Under the pieces are notes generated by a model. The model was not told the DNA's origin and made no database searches. It worked only from the letters and a program-made list of their open reading frames with translations. From Inquilinus sp052078665 (GTDB lineage Bacteria; Pseudomonadota; Alphaproteobacteria; DSM-16000; Inquilinaceae), in NCBI RefSeq assembly GCF_052078665.1, contig NZ_JBQJIK010000038.1, positions 1 to 64,000 on the forward strand: 64,000 nt of DNA, read 5' to 3'. Each line of letters opens with the position of its first letter. The first letter of the stretch is position 1. This document shows, piece by piece, positions 26,251 to 36,361 of the stretch. Position numbers and translations under genes: made by a program.

Positions 26251-27234
26251 TCAGCCTCCGCTGCTCCTCCGCTCCACCAGAGCGAAGGGCAGGGTGACGT
26301 CGCCGCCGGCGTCGGGCTCGCCGGCGATGCGGCGGCCCAGGAGGGCCATCGCCTCCGCCCCCATGCGGCGGCGCGGCTGGCGGATCGTGGTCAGCGGCGG
26401 CTCGTAGGTGCCGGCGAACTGGATGTCGTCGAACCCGACCACGGCCACGTCGCGCGGCACCTCGCGCCCGGTGATGCGCAAGGCCCGGATGGCGCCGATC
26501 GCCATCTCGTCGTTGCTGCAGAACACCGCCGTCGGCGGGGCGGGCAGGGCCAGCAACGCGATCATCGCCGACTCGCCGCTCGGGATGGTGAAGTCGCCAT
26601 GGTGGATCAGATCCGGCTCCGCCTCGAGGCCGGCCGCGCGCAGCCCGGCGCGATAGCCGGCCAGGCGCTGCTGCGTCAGGATGTTGCTCTCCGGCCCGGC
26701 GATGTGGCCGATGCGGCAATGGCCCAGCCCGGCGAGATGGGCCACCACCGCGGCCGCCGCGGCCGCGTTGTCGATGCCGACCACCGGCACCCGGCCGCCG
26801 GGGATCGCCTCCGACACCGCCACGATCCGGCCGTCGAAGTCGCGGTCGTGCTGCAGCCGGGGCGGCAGCCGGCCGTTCACCAGGATCAGCCCGTCGACCG
26901 CGCCGGTCAGCAGCTGGCCGGCATGCCGGTCCTCGCGCGCCGGGTCCTCGGCGGTGTTGCCGACCAGCATGCTGAAGCCGCGCGCCGCCGCCTCCTCCTC
27001 GATGCCCAGCAGCACCTCGGAGAAGAACGGGTTGGCGATGTCCGGCACCAGCACCAGGATCTGCCGCGCCTCCTGCCGGCGCAGGCCGCGCGCCAGCGGG
27101 TTCACGGCATAGCCGGTCTGGCGCACCGCCGCCTCGATCCGCTCGCGTGTCTCGGCCGTGACCAGGGGCGAGCCGGTCAGCGCCCGGCTGACCGTCGCCA
27201 CCGAAACCCCGGCCAGCCGGGCGATGTCGACCAT
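26251..27234 (-). CDS. LacI-family transcriptional regulator, divergent from a CUT1 importer
   Basis: Repressor of 327 residues: HTH MVDIARLAGVSVATVSRALT at the very N-terminus, hinge YAVNPLARGLRR, then a sugar-binding-type domain with VLVPDIANPFFSEVLLGIEE and VAVVGFDDIQFAGTYEPPLT. Start 27234 is the first in-frame ATG before the HTH; a TTG about 11 codons upstream would add NGRNRTR, which resembles the short basic tail of some LacI proteins, so the true start may be slightly upstream. The gene is divergent from the sugar importer at 27428-31604 and is the likely regulator of that operon. Confidence 0.9.
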   Translation of the reverse strand: MVDIARLAGVSVATVSRALTGSPLVTAETRERIEAAVRQTGYAVNPLARGLRRQEARQILVLVPDIANPFFSEVLLGIEEEAAARGFSMLVGNTAEDPAREDRHAGQLLTGAVDGLILVNGRLPPRLQHDRDFDGRIVAVSEAIPGGRVPVVGIDNAAAAAAVVAHLAGLGHCRIGHIAGPESNILTQQRLAGYRAGLRAAGLEAEPDLIHHGDFTIPSGESAMIALLALPAPPTAVFCSNDEMAIGAIRALRITGREVPRDVAVVGFDDIQFAGTYEPPLTTIRQPRRRMGAEAMALLGRRIAGEPDAGGDVTLPFALVERRSSGG

Positions 27235-27292
27235 CCTGGTGCGGTTCCGCCCATTCCCGGAAGAAGGCAATATTCGATCCCCGATTCCACGG

Positions 27293-27322
27293 TTGACGCC
27301 CCAATGTAATCGATTGTACGAT
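27293..27322 (+). promoter_or_regulatory. Promoter with LacI-type operator for the CUT1 importer operon
   Basis: TTGACG (27293-27298) and TACGAT (27317-27322) are spaced 18 bases as -35 and -10 elements. Between and over them is TGTAATCGATTGTA (27305-27318), centred on AATCGATT, a LacI-family-like operator core. Binding there would block the promoter of the binding-protein gene at 27428. Confidence 0.5.
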
Positions 27323-27427
27323 CCGGTCAAAATACGGAATGCGCTGCAGTTCCAGTGTTCGCCGCCCGTTCTGTGGCGGTGATGGGTCCGATGAGCCGGT
27401 AACCGAATAAATCGAGGGAGGAAACTT

Positions 27428-28678
27428 ATGAATTTTCCCCAACGACTGCTGCTGTCCGCTGCATTTTGCAGTGCAATAGCGGCGACGGGCATGGAAACGG
27501 CGGCGGCGCAGACCGTCGACGTGATCCATTGGTGGACCAGCGGCGGCGAATCCAAGGCGATCAGCGTGTTCGCCGAGGAGTTCAAGAAGCGCGGCGGCAC
27601 CTGGATCGACAGCGCCGTGGTCGGTGGCACTGCAGCGCGGCAGGCGGCGATGAACCGGATCGCGGGCGGCGACGCGCCGGGCGCCATCCAGTGGAACATC
27701 GGCGTCGCTGTCACCAACCTGGCGAAGGAAGGGCTGCTGGCCGATCTCGACGACCTCGCGGCAGCCGGGAAGTGGCAGGAGAACCTGCCGCCGCTGATCG
27801 TCAAGAACGCCTCCTATGACGGCCATTTCTATGCCGTGCCGACCGACATCCACGGCGACAACTGGCTGTGGTACTCGACCAAGATCTTCCAGGAGGTGGG
27901 CGCCGAGCCGCCGAAGACCTGGGACGAGTTCTTCCCGCTCGCCGACACGATCAAGGCCAAGGGCTACACGGCGCTGGGCCTCGGCGGCGAGCCGTGGCAG
28001 GAGGCGCTGCTGTTCCGCTCCGTCCTGATCGGCGCCGGTGGGAAGGAGACGTACAAGAAGATCTATGTCGACCACGACGCCGAGGCCGCGGGCGGGCCGG
28101 AGATGGTCAAGGCCTTCGAGACCTTCGGCAAGCTGCGCGCCTATGTCGACCAGGGCAGCGCCGGCCGGAAGTGGAACGACACCACCATCATGGTCGCCAC
28201 CAACAAGGCGGCGATGCAGATCATGGGCGACTGGGCCAAGGGCGAGTTCGCCGCCGCCGGCCTGACCCCGGGCAAGGAGTTCGGCTGCGCCCGGCCGCCC
28301 GGCAACCAGGACGCCTATGTCCTGACCGTCGACGTCTTCGTGTTCCCGAAGCTGGACGACCCCGAGAAGATCAAGGCGCAGCGGCTGCTGGCCGAGGTGA
28401 TGATGGACCCGGCCACCCTGGTCGCCTTCAACAAGTTCAAGGGCGCCCTGCCGCCGCGGATGGATGCCGATGTCGGCACCCTCGACATCTGCTCGCAGGA
28501 AGGCCAGAAGGTGATGTCGAAGGTCGAGAACCAGCTGCCGAACACGGCGCTGGCCTTCAGCAGCGACGTCGAAGGCCAGCTGGCGGACCTGATCACCCAG
28601 TTCTGGACCAGCCCGGAGATGAAGCCGGAGGACGCGGCCAAGCAGTTCTCCGAGATCGTCGCCAACGCCGACATCTGA
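27428..28678 (+). CDS. CUT1 sugar ABC transporter substrate-binding protein (glucose/mannose-type)
   Basis: Periplasmic binding protein of 416 residues. Signal peptide runs to about residue 28 (AAAQ-TV). The mature start VDVIHWWTSGGESKAISVFA, and later AVPTDIHGDNWLWYSTKIFQ and FNKFKGALPPRMD, match the GtsA/glucose-mannose binding-protein branch of family 1. GAGGGAGGAAACTT precedes the ATG. First gene of an operon with two permeases, an ATPase, a sugar isomerase-like protein and an oxidoreductase, divergent from a LacI gene. Exact sugar unproven. Confidence 0.91.
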   Translation: MNFPQRLLLSAAFCSAIAATGMETAAAQTVDVIHWWTSGGESKAISVFAEEFKKRGGTWIDSAVVGGTAARQAAMNRIAGGDAPGAIQWNIGVAVTNLAKEGLLADLDDLAAAGKWQENLPPLIVKNASYDGHFYAVPTDIHGDNWLWYSTKIFQEVGAEPPKTWDEFFPLADTIKAKGYTALGLGGEPWQEALLFRSVLIGAGGKETYKKIYVDHDAEAAGGPEMVKAFETFGKLRAYVDQGSAGRKWNDTTIMVATNKAAMQIMGDWAKGEFAAAGLTPGKEFGCARPPGNQDAYVLTVDVFVFPKLDDPEKIKAQRLLAEVMMDPATLVAFNKFKGALPPRMDADVGTLDICSQEGQKVMSKVENQLPNTALAFSSDVEGQLADLITQFWTSPEMKPEDAAKQFSEIVANADI

Positions 28679-28736
28679 CCGACCACCTCAACCGGACTGC
28701 TCCGCCGTCATGGCGGGGCGGTCCCAAGGAGGGATC

Positions 28737-29612
28737 ATGGCTGCGCTCCGCATTCGATACCTGACGGCCAAGGCCGTGGTCGCGCCGACCGTCCTGGTCA
28801 TGGCCACGTGCTTCTACGGCGCCATCCTCTGGACCATCACCATCTCCTTCACCCGCTCCAGCCTGGTGCCGAACTACGACTTCGCCGGCATCGCCCAGTA
28901 CGTCCGGCTGTTCAACACCGCGCGCTGGTACACCGCCTTCGGCAACATGTTCGTGTTCGGCGGCCTGTTCATCGCCCTGGCGCTGGCGCTGGGCACGCTG
29001 CTGGCGGTGCTGATCGACCAGAAGGTGAAGGGGGAGGGGGTGTTCCGCACCATCTTCCTGTACCCGCTGTCGATGTCGTTCATCGTCACCGGCCTGGCCT
29101 GGCAGTGGTTCCTGAACCCGGCCATGGGGCTGCAGGACTTCGTCCGCGGCCTGGGCTGGGAGGGCTTCACCTTCGACTGGATCATCGACCGCGACCGCGC
29201 CATCTACACCATCGTCCTCGCCGCGGTCTGGCACTCCTCCGGCCTGATCATGGCGATCATGCTGGCCGGGCTGCGCGGCGTCGACCACGAGATCTGGCGC
29301 GCCGCCAGGGTCGAGGGTATCCCGCGCTGGCGCACCTACCTGTCGATCGTGCTGCCGATGCTGCGGCCGCTGGTCGTCACCTGCGTCGTGCTGCTGGCGA
29401 TCGCGGTGGTGAAGAGCTACGACCTGGTCGTTGCCATGACCCGGGGCGGCCCCGGCAACGCCACCGACATGCCGGCCAAGTTCGTGGTCGACCTGACCTT
29501 CGAGCGCGCCAATATCGGCCTGGCCTCGGCCGGCGCCGTGGTCATGCTGGTCGCGGTGCTGGCGGCGCTGGCACCCTATCTCTACATCGAGCTGTCGCGG
29601 AGGGCGCGATGA
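28737..29612 (+). CDS. CUT1 sugar ABC transporter permease (MalF type)
   Basis: Inner-membrane permease of 291 residues with six hydrophobic segments. Visible motifs are the EAA loop EIWRAARVEGIPRWRTYLSI and, near the C-terminus, VVAMTRGGPGNATDMPAKFV, typical of the glucose-type importer permease. AAGGAGGGATC sits right before the ATG at 28737, so the in-frame start at 28710 was rejected. The stop overlaps the next permease start by ATGA. Confidence 0.92.
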   Translation: MAALRIRYLTAKAVVAPTVLVMATCFYGAILWTITISFTRSSLVPNYDFAGIAQYVRLFNTARWYTAFGNMFVFGGLFIALALALGTLLAVLIDQKVKGEGVFRTIFLYPLSMSFIVTGLAWQWFLNPAMGLQDFVRGLGWEGFTFDWIIDRDRAIYTIVLAAVWHSSGLIMAIMLAGLRGVDHEIWRAARVEGIPRWRTYLSIVLPMLRPLVVTCVVLLAIAVVKSYDLVVAMTRGGPGNATDMPAKFVVDLTFERANIGLASAGAVVMLVAVLAALAPYLYIELSRRAR

Positions 29613-30514
29613 CCGACACCGCCGTCGCCGGTGCGATCCCGCGCGCCACCCGCCGCCCGGCCCGCAAGGCCTCGGCAAGCCGGGTCGGGCTCTACGCCTT
29701 CCTGGTGCTGGCCGCGCTGTTCTTCGCCATCCCGCTGCTGATCGTGCTGTCGACCTCGCTGAAGCCGATGGACGAGATCCGCGAGGGCTCGATCTTCGCC
29801 CTGCCGATGGCGCCGACCTTGGAGCCCTGGTCCAAGGCCTGGCTGTCGGCCTGCACCGGCCTGTTCTGCGACGGGCTGCATGTCGGCTTCTGGAACTCGG
29901 TCCGCATCCTGGTGCCGAGCGTGATCCTGTCGGTGCTGGCCGGGGCGCTGAACGGCTATGCCCTGGCGCAGTGGCGCTTCCGCCATGCCGACAAGATCCT
30001 GACCGCGCTGATGCTGGGCGCCTTCATCCCGTACCAGGTGATCCTGTACCCGCTGGTCAAGATGTTCGCCGGCCTCGGCCTGTACGGCACGCTGCCCGGC
30101 ATCGTCCTGATCCACATCATCTTCGGCCTGCCGACGATGACCCTGATCTTCCGCAACTTCTACGCCGGCCTGCCGGAGGAGCTGGTGAAGGCGGCGCGGG
30201 TCGACGGCGCCGGCTTCTTCCGCATCTTCCTCCAGATCATGCTGCCGATGTCGGTCAACATCCTCATGGTCGCCCTGATCCTGCAGGTCACCGGCATCTG
30301 GAACGACTACCTGCTGGGCTACATCTTCGCCGGCCGCGAGAACCTGCCGATGACGGTCCAGCTCAACAACATCGTCAACACCACCACCGGCACGATCGAG
30401 TACAACGTCAACATGGCGGCGACGGTGCTGACCGCGCTGCCGCCGCTGCTCGTGTACTTCCTGTCCGGCCGGTACTTCGTCCGCGGCATCGCCTCGGGCG
30501 CCGTGAAAGGATAG
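29609..30514 (+). CDS. CUT1 sugar ABC transporter permease (MalG type)
   Basis: Inner-membrane permease of 301 residues. It has an Arg-rich cytoplasmic N-terminus, six membrane segments, EAA loop ELVKAARVDGAGFFRIFLQI, and the usual class ending YFVRGIASGAVKG. The start is fixed by overlap with the preceding permease. A 4-base gap separates its stop from the ATPase start. Confidence 0.93.
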   Translation: MTDTAVAGAIPRATRRPARKASASRVGLYAFLVLAALFFAIPLLIVLSTSLKPMDEIREGSIFALPMAPTLEPWSKAWLSACTGLFCDGLHVGFWNSVRILVPSVILSVLAGALNGYALAQWRFRHADKILTALMLGAFIPYQVILYPLVKMFAGLGLYGTLPGIVLIHIIFGLPTMTLIFRNFYAGLPEELVKAARVDGAGFFRIFLQIMLPMSVNILMVALILQVTGIWNDYLLGYIFAGRENLPMTVQLNNIVNTTTGTIEYNVNMAATVLTALPPLLVYFLSGRYFVRGIASGAVKG

Positions 30515-30518
30515 GCCC

Positions 30519-31604
<1,086 letters not shown>

Positions 31605-31633
31605 CGCCGGGCTCCGGAACCCACGAGGAAGCG

Positions 31634-32401
31634 ATGTCCACTCCGGATGTGATCTCCATCCAGCTCTACAGCCTCCGCAACTATGGCGAGCTCGACAAGC
31701 AGCTCGACGCCGTGGCCGCCGCCGGCTACCGCCATGTCGAGACGATCCAGTCGCATTTCGAGGACGCGGCCGGCACCCGGCGCAAGCTCGATTCCCGCGG
31801 CCTGACCGCGTCCTCCGGCCATATCGGCCTGCCGGCGCTGCGCGAGCGGCTGGACTGGGTGGTCGAGGGCGCCAGGACAGTCGGCCTGACCCAGCTGTTC
31901 ATGCCGGCCCTGCCGACCGAGGAGCGCAAGGGCGACGGCGCCCGCTGGCGCCAGGCCGGGCAGGAGCTCGGCGAGTTCGCCGCCAAGCTGGCCGACAAGG
32001 GCATCAAGCTCGGCTACCACAACCACCATTGGGAGCTGGAGGCGATGGCGGACGGCCGTCCGGCGCTGGCCCATTTCTTCGACGGCGCCAACGGCCATCC
32101 GCTGGCCTGGCAGATCGACATCGCCTGGCTGGCGCGCGGCGGGGCCAACCCGTCCGAGTGGCTGGTGAAGGAGCAGGCGCGGGTGGCCTCGGCCCATGTC
32201 AAGGACATCGCCCCGGCCGGCCAGAAGGCCGATGAGGACGGCTGGACCGATGTCGGCACCGGCACGCTCGACTGGCCGCGGCTGTGGCGCGAATGCCGGG
32301 CGGCAGGCGCCGAGTGGATGGTGGTCGAGCACGACAACCCCAAGCACCCCGACGCCTTCGCCAAGGCCAGCTTCGACTTCCTCAAGGGCCTGCCGGCCTG
32401 A
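31634..32401 (+). CDS. Sugar phosphate isomerase/epimerase-like TIM barrel protein
   Basis: Xylose-isomerase-like AP-endonuclease-2 fold protein of 255 residues. Conserved metal-site elements include KLGYHNHHWE (His/Glu), WQIDIAWLARGG (Asp), ASAHVKDI (His) and MVVEHDNPKHP (Glu near the C-terminus). It probably isomerises or epimerises a sugar derivative, or cleaves a keto-sugar. It lies between the importer ATPase and a Gfo/Idh/MocA oxidoreductase, a combination seen in catabolic clusters for inositol-like, keto- or glucoside sugars. Substrate unknown. Confidence 0.86.
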   Translation: MSTPDVISIQLYSLRNYGELDKQLDAVAAAGYRHVETIQSHFEDAAGTRRKLDSRGLTASSGHIGLPALRERLDWVVEGARTVGLTQLFMPALPTEERKGDGARWRQAGQELGEFAAKLADKGIKLGYHNHHWELEAMADGRPALAHFFDGANGHPLAWQIDIAWLARGGANPSEWLVKEQARVASAHVKDIAPAGQKADEDGWTDVGTGTLDWPRLWRECRAAGAEWMVVEHDNPKHPDAFAKASFDFLKGLPA

Positions 32402-32423
32402 CCGACCCCCGGAGATTCCACCC

Positions 32424-33575
32424 ATGACCCCCGTCACCCTCGGCATCATCGGCTGCGGCAACATCAGCGACGCGTACTTCCGCGGCGCCGCCGGGTCCAG
32501 CCTGGTGCGCATCAAGGCCTGCGCCGACCTGCGGCGCGAGGCGGCCGAAGCCAAGGCCCAGCAATACGGCGTCACCGCGCTCTCGGTCGACGAGCTGCTG
32601 GCCGACCCGGAGATCGAGATCGTCATCAACCTGACCGTGCCGCTGGCCCATGCCGCGGTCGGGCTGCAGATCATCGCCGCCGGCAAGCATGTCTATCTGG
32701 AGAAGCCGCTGGCGGCGACGCTGACCGATGCCCGCGCCCTGGCCGAGGCCGCGGCAAAGGCCGGCCGGCGCATCGGCTGCGCCCCCGACACCTTCCTCGG
32801 CGGCGCCCACCAGGCCTGCCGCCGGGTGATCGACGAAGGCCGCATCGGCCAGGTGGTCGGCGGCGCCGCGGCGGTGATCTCGCGCGGCATGGAGATGTGG
32901 CATCCGAACCCGGAATTCTTCTTCAAGCCGGGCGGCGGGCCGATCCTCGACATCGGGCCGTACTACGTCACCCAGCTGATCAACCTGCTCGGGCCGGTGA
33001 AGCGGGTGGCGGCGGTCGCTACCAAGGGCTACCCGACCCGCAAGGTCACCAGCGAGCCTTTGGCCGGCCAGATCATCCAGGTCGAGGTCCCGACCACGGT
33101 CAACGGCGTGCTGGAGTTCGAAAGCGGCGCCAACATCTCGCTGACCGCCTCCTGGGATGTGTGGAAGAACAAGCGCATCCCGTTCGAGATCTACGGCACC
33201 GAGGGCTCGCTGCTGGTGCCCGACCCGAACTTTTTCGGCGGCGCGCCGCAGGTCACCACCCAGGGCGGCGACTGGCGGGATGTCGACATCGCGGCCCATC
33301 CTTTCGGCGTGCCGAACCGGCCGCTGAAGGACGGCCGCTCGGTCGCCGACTACCGCATCATCGGCGCGCTCGACATGGCCGTCGCGATCCGCGAGGGCCG
33401 GCCGCATCGCGCCTCCGGCGACTTGGCGCTGCACGCGCTCGAGGTGATGGAGGCGTTCGCTTTGTCCTCGACCGAGGGACGGCACGTCACCATCGAGAGC
33501 GTCTGCCAGCGGCCGGAGCCGGTGCCGCTCGGCACCGACGAGTCGGTCTTCGTCGCGGCCCGCAAGGCGGCGTAG
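32424..33575 (+). CDS. Gfo/Idh/MocA-family NAD(P)-dependent oxidoreductase
   Basis: Sugar or polyol dehydrogenase of 383 residues. Rossmann start VTLGIIGCGNISDAYF, cofactor loop KHVYLEKPLAATLTDARALA with the family's EKP motif, and GGGPILDIGPYYVTQLINLL, the C-domain active-site helix with Asp-x-Gly-x-Tyr. GGAGATTCCACCC precedes the ATG at 32424; an earlier in-frame start would lie within the isomerase gene. Last gene of the importer operon, 22 bases after the isomerase. Confidence 0.9.
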   Translation: MTPVTLGIIGCGNISDAYFRGAAGSSLVRIKACADLRREAAEAKAQQYGVTALSVDELLADPEIEIVINLTVPLAHAAVGLQIIAAGKHVYLEKPLAATLTDARALAEAAAKAGRRIGCAPDTFLGGAHQACRRVIDEGRIGQVVGGAAAVISRGMEMWHPNPEFFFKPGGGPILDIGPYYVTQLINLLGPVKRVAAVATKGYPTRKVTSEPLAGQIIQVEVPTTVNGVLEFESGANISLTASWDVWKNKRIPFEIYGTEGSLLVPDPNFFGGAPQVTTQGGDWRDVDIAAHPFGVPNRPLKDGRSVADYRIIGALDMAVAIREGRPHRASGDLALHALEVMEAFALSSTEGRHVTIESVCQRPEPVPLGTDESVFVAARKAA

Positions 33576-33620
33576 GCGGCGAGGGGGCGCGTGGCCTTGA
33601 TCCGGCCGCGCACCCCCGCC
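33576..33620 (+). terminator. Long GC hairpin after the sugar importer operon
   Basis: GAGGGGGCGCGTGGCC pairs nearly perfectly with GGCCGCGCACCCCCGCC across a 7-base TTGATCC loop, starting right after the oxidoreductase stop. No T-run follows, so it is a hairpin that could stop or stabilise the transcript rather than a canonical intrinsic terminator. Confidence 0.45.
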
Positions 33621-33649
33621 ATTCTCGGCCGTCACCGACCGGGATTGCC

Positions 33650-35041
33650 ATGACCACCCTCGACGCCGCCTTCCTCACCCGCCTCGACACGCTGCTCGGC
33701 CCGGGCGGGCTGGCGCAGGGCGATGCCCTGGCCGGCGCCAATCCCGGCTATCACCCCGACAACCTGGCGGCGGGCGTCCAGGCCTCGCCCCGCACCGTGG
33801 ACGAGGCCTCGGCGGTGCTGGCGCTGTGCCACGAGGCCGGGATCTCCGTCGTGCCGCATGGCGGCCGCACCGGCCTGGTCGGCGGCGGCGCCTCGCGGCC
33901 CGGGCAGATCGTGCTCAGCACCCGCCGGCTCGACCGCATCGTCGAGATCGACACCGCCGCGCGCCTCGTCGTGGTCGAGGCCGGGGTGACGCTGCAGCAG
34001 CTGCAGGAGGCGGCGGCCGAGCACGGCCTGACCCCCGGCATCGACCTCGCCGCCCGCGGCTCCGCCACCATCGGCGGGCTGATCGCGACCAATGCCGGCG
34101 GCATCGAGGCATTCCGCCGCGGCACCATGCGCAACCGCGTGTTCGGCCTCGAATTCCTGGGCGCCGACGGCACCGTGGTCTCCGACCTGGTGCGGGTGCT
34201 GAAGAACAACACCGGCTACGATCTGAAAGACCTGATCGCCGGGTCGGAGGGCACGCTCGGCATCGTCACCCGCGCCGTGATCCGGCTGGAGCGGCTGGTC
34301 GCCCCGGCGGCGACGGCGCTGATCGCCTGCGCCTCGGCCGAGGCGGCGCTGACCGCGGCCGGGCGGCTGCGTGACCGCTTCCCCGGCCGGCTGCGGGCGC
34401 TCGAGATCCTGTGGCACGCCTATGCCGAGACGGTGGCGCAGGAGCATGGCGTGGCCCTGTCCGGCTTCGGCCTCGATCCGGCGCCGGTCTATCTGCTGAC
34501 CGAGGCGGAGCAGGACCCGGACATCGACATCGCCGCGGCGATGGAGGCGGAGATCGGGGCGCTGTGGGAGGAGGGGCCCGTCACCGGCGCCGCCCTGGCG
34601 CAGAACGAGCGGCAGCGCGAGATGTTCTGGCGCATCCGCGACGATTCCGATGCGGTCAGCCGGCCCTGCCCGGACGCCAAGACCTTCGACGTCTCGGTGC
34701 CGCTGTCGGCGCTGCCCGCCTATGTCGAGCGGATCCGCTCGGAGCTGGCTGCGACCTTCTCCCCGGATATGCGGGTCTATGTCTTCGGCCATCTCGCCGA
34801 CGGCAACCTGCATGTCATGGTCGGCGATCGTCCGGCCGGGTCGATGGCGCGGATCGAGGCGATCCTCTATGACGGACTGGCCGAGGCCGGCGGTTCCTTC
34901 TCCGCCGAGCACGGCATCGGCCTGGAGAAGCAGGACGCCTTCCGCCGCTACGGCGACCCGGCGCGGCGGGCGGCGATGGCGGCGATCAAGGCGGCGCTGG
35001 ACCCCAAGGGCATTCTCAACCCGGGGAAGATTTTGGGATAG
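33650..35041 (+). CDS. FAD-binding D-2-hydroxyacid dehydrogenase (GlcD/D-lactate dehydrogenase family)
   Basis: Flavoprotein of 463 residues that oxidises a D-2-hydroxy acid such as D-lactate, glycolate or D-2-hydroxyglutarate. The FAD/PCMH domain shows VVPHGGRTGLVGGG near residue 65, ATIGGLIATNAGG, and DLIAGSEGTLGIVTRAVI. The C-terminal catalytic domain has VFGHLADGNLHVMV and ends EHGIGLEKQDAFRRYG then PKGILNPGKILG, all family hallmarks. It is complete and lies alone between the sugar operon and a palindromic repeat. Confidence 0.9.
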   Translation: MTTLDAAFLTRLDTLLGPGGLAQGDALAGANPGYHPDNLAAGVQASPRTVDEASAVLALCHEAGISVVPHGGRTGLVGGGASRPGQIVLSTRRLDRIVEIDTAARLVVVEAGVTLQQLQEAAAEHGLTPGIDLAARGSATIGGLIATNAGGIEAFRRGTMRNRVFGLEFLGADGTVVSDLVRVLKNNTGYDLKDLIAGSEGTLGIVTRAVIRLERLVAPAATALIACASAEAALTAAGRLRDRFPGRLRALEILWHAYAETVAQEHGVALSGFGLDPAPVYLLTEAEQDPDIDIAAAMEAEIGALWEEGPVTGAALAQNERQREMFWRIRDDSDAVSRPCPDAKTFDVSVPLSALPAYVERIRSELAATFSPDMRVYVFGHLADGNLHVMVGDRPAGSMARIEAILYDGLAEAGGSFSAEHGIGLEKQDAFRRYGDPARRAAMAAIKAALDPKGILNPGKILG

Positions 35042-35064
35042 TCGACTGTTTTCGTTTCCCTTTT

Positions 35065-35142
35065 TGTCATGCCCGGGCTTGACCCGGGCATCCAGAGAGC
35101 GTCGACACCCTCTGGATTGCCGGGTCAAGCCCGGCAATGACA
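35065..35142. repeat. 78-bp palindromic intergenic repeat, copy 2
   Basis: Same 78-bp unit as at 18941-19018: starts TGTCATGCCCGGGCTTGACC, contains CATCCAGAGA and TCTGGATTG, ends CAAGCCCGGCAATGACA. It lies 24 bases after the FAD dehydrogenase stop and 14 bases from the stop of the convergent methyltransferase gene, where it may also act as a bidirectional terminator-like hairpin. Confidence 0.85.
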
Positions 35143-35156
35143 ATCAAGGGAGGCCG

Positions 35157-35885
35157 TCACGCGAGCGGCCGGGCCTTCAGCCACAGGAACAGCGGCAGCC
35201 GCATCCATTGCTGCAGCAGGGCATTCCCCTCCGGATGGCCCGGCTGCGGCTCGCGGATCGAGGTGATGGCGAGGCCAGCGGCCTCCAGCGCCGCGGCATA
35301 GGCCTCCAGCGGCTGCGACCAGCCGGCGAAGTCCATGCGCAGCCCATCGCGCTCCTCGCTGCCCTCGAAGCGCTCGCGGCCGTAATAGCTGCCCTCGAAG
35401 AGGAAGGGCGCGTCCGGCTCCGGCCCGGCGAAGCGGCCGCGGTCGCGGAACGGGTGGACCAGAGACACCATCAAAGTGCCGCCGGGCCGCAGCACGCGAC
35501 GGACCTCGCGCAGCGCGCCCGGCACATCCTCGACATCCATCAGCACATTGTAGGCGACCACCAGGTCGAAGCGGCCGTCCTCGAAGGGCAGGGCCGCGGC
35601 GTCGGCCACGGCGTAGTCCTGGGCGGAGCCGGCCGCGGCGGCGATCTCCACCAGCTCGGCCACGGTGTCGGCGGCGGTGACGCGATAGCCCAGCGCGGTC
35701 AGCTCGCGCGACACCCGGCCCTCGCCGCAGCCCAGATCCAGCGCCTCGCCCGAGCCGCGGCCGATATAGCCGACCAGGGCGTCGCGATAGGCCCAGAAGG
35801 CGTCATGGCCCGGCTTCCGCGCCCAGGCCGTCCAGTCCCGGGCAACGCGGGCCCAGTGCTCCCGGTCGATCGAGCTCTTCGTCAT
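35157..35885 (-). CDS. SAM-dependent methyltransferase (class I)
   Basis: Methyltransferase of 242 residues. Motif I is ALDLGCGEGRVSRELTALG (about residue 47), the acidic residue follows in VTAADTVAELVEIA, and motif IV/V regions read FDLVVAYNVLMDVEDVPGAL and VLRPGGTLMVSLVHPF. The acceptor is unknown; the arrangement is that of UbiE/Methyltransf_11-type small-molecule enzymes. Start 35885 is chosen because GGAG lies 6 bases upstream; an ATG at 35888 and a GTG at 35900 are in frame. Confidence 0.87.
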   Translation of the reverse strand: MTKSSIDREHWARVARDWTAWARKPGHDAFWAYRDALVGYIGRGSGEALDLGCGEGRVSRELTALGYRVTAADTVAELVEIAAAAGSAQDYAVADAAALPFEDGRFDLVVAYNVLMDVEDVPGALREVRRVLRPGGTLMVSLVHPFRDRGRFAGPEPDAPFLFEGSYYGRERFEGSEERDGLRMDFAGWSQPLEAYAAALEAAGLAITSIREPQPGHPEGNALLQQWMRLPLFLWLKARPLA

Positions 35886-35947
35886 CATCGTCTCCGGCAC
35901 AAGGAAAGGGCGGTCGGAACCGGCCGCCCTGCCGGTCGGTCAGCCGG

Positions 35948-36274
35948 CTACTTGACCTTGGAGAACGCCGTCGGCTTCAGGATGGCGTTGGTGATGTACG
36001 ACACGATCGGGCCATCGCGCTCGGTCCCGGCGCGCTTCTCCAGCCACTCCGGATCGGTCGCGAAGGCGGTCCATTTCTGCTCCCGCTCGGCCAGGGAGTC
36101 CCACTCGAGCAGATAGTACAGGGCCTGGTTGCTCTCGCCGATCTCGACGGTCCAGAAGCCGGCCTGGCGGATGCCGAAGCGCTCCCAGATCTTCAGGGTG
36201 ATGGTGTCGAAGCGGTTCAGCAGCGCCGGCAGCTTGCCCGGCTCGCAGTGATAGACGCGCAGCTCGTGAATCAT
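35948..36274 (-). CDS. NIPSNAP-family protein
   Basis: Small protein of 108 residues with the NIPSNAP/dimeric alpha-beta barrel pattern: MIHELRVYHCEPGKLPALLN, then FGIRQAGFWTVEIGESN and LYYLLEWDSLAEREQKWTAF. Molecular function of the family is not firmly known. GGGAGGAGATCGGA precedes the ATG at 36274. Lies between the methyltransferase and der on the same strand. Confidence 0.85.
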   Translation of the reverse strand: MIHELRVYHCEPGKLPALLNRFDTITLKIWERFGIRQAGFWTVEIGESNQALYYLLEWDSLAEREQKWTAFATDPEWLEKRAGTERDGPIVSYITNAILKPTAFSKVK

Positions 36275-36361
36275 TCCGATCTCCTCCCGAAAAGGAGGGG
36301 ACTCTGGCCCCGCCGCGGCCCGATTGCAATCGTCTGGCAAAACGATCCGCGGCCGTGCCGA

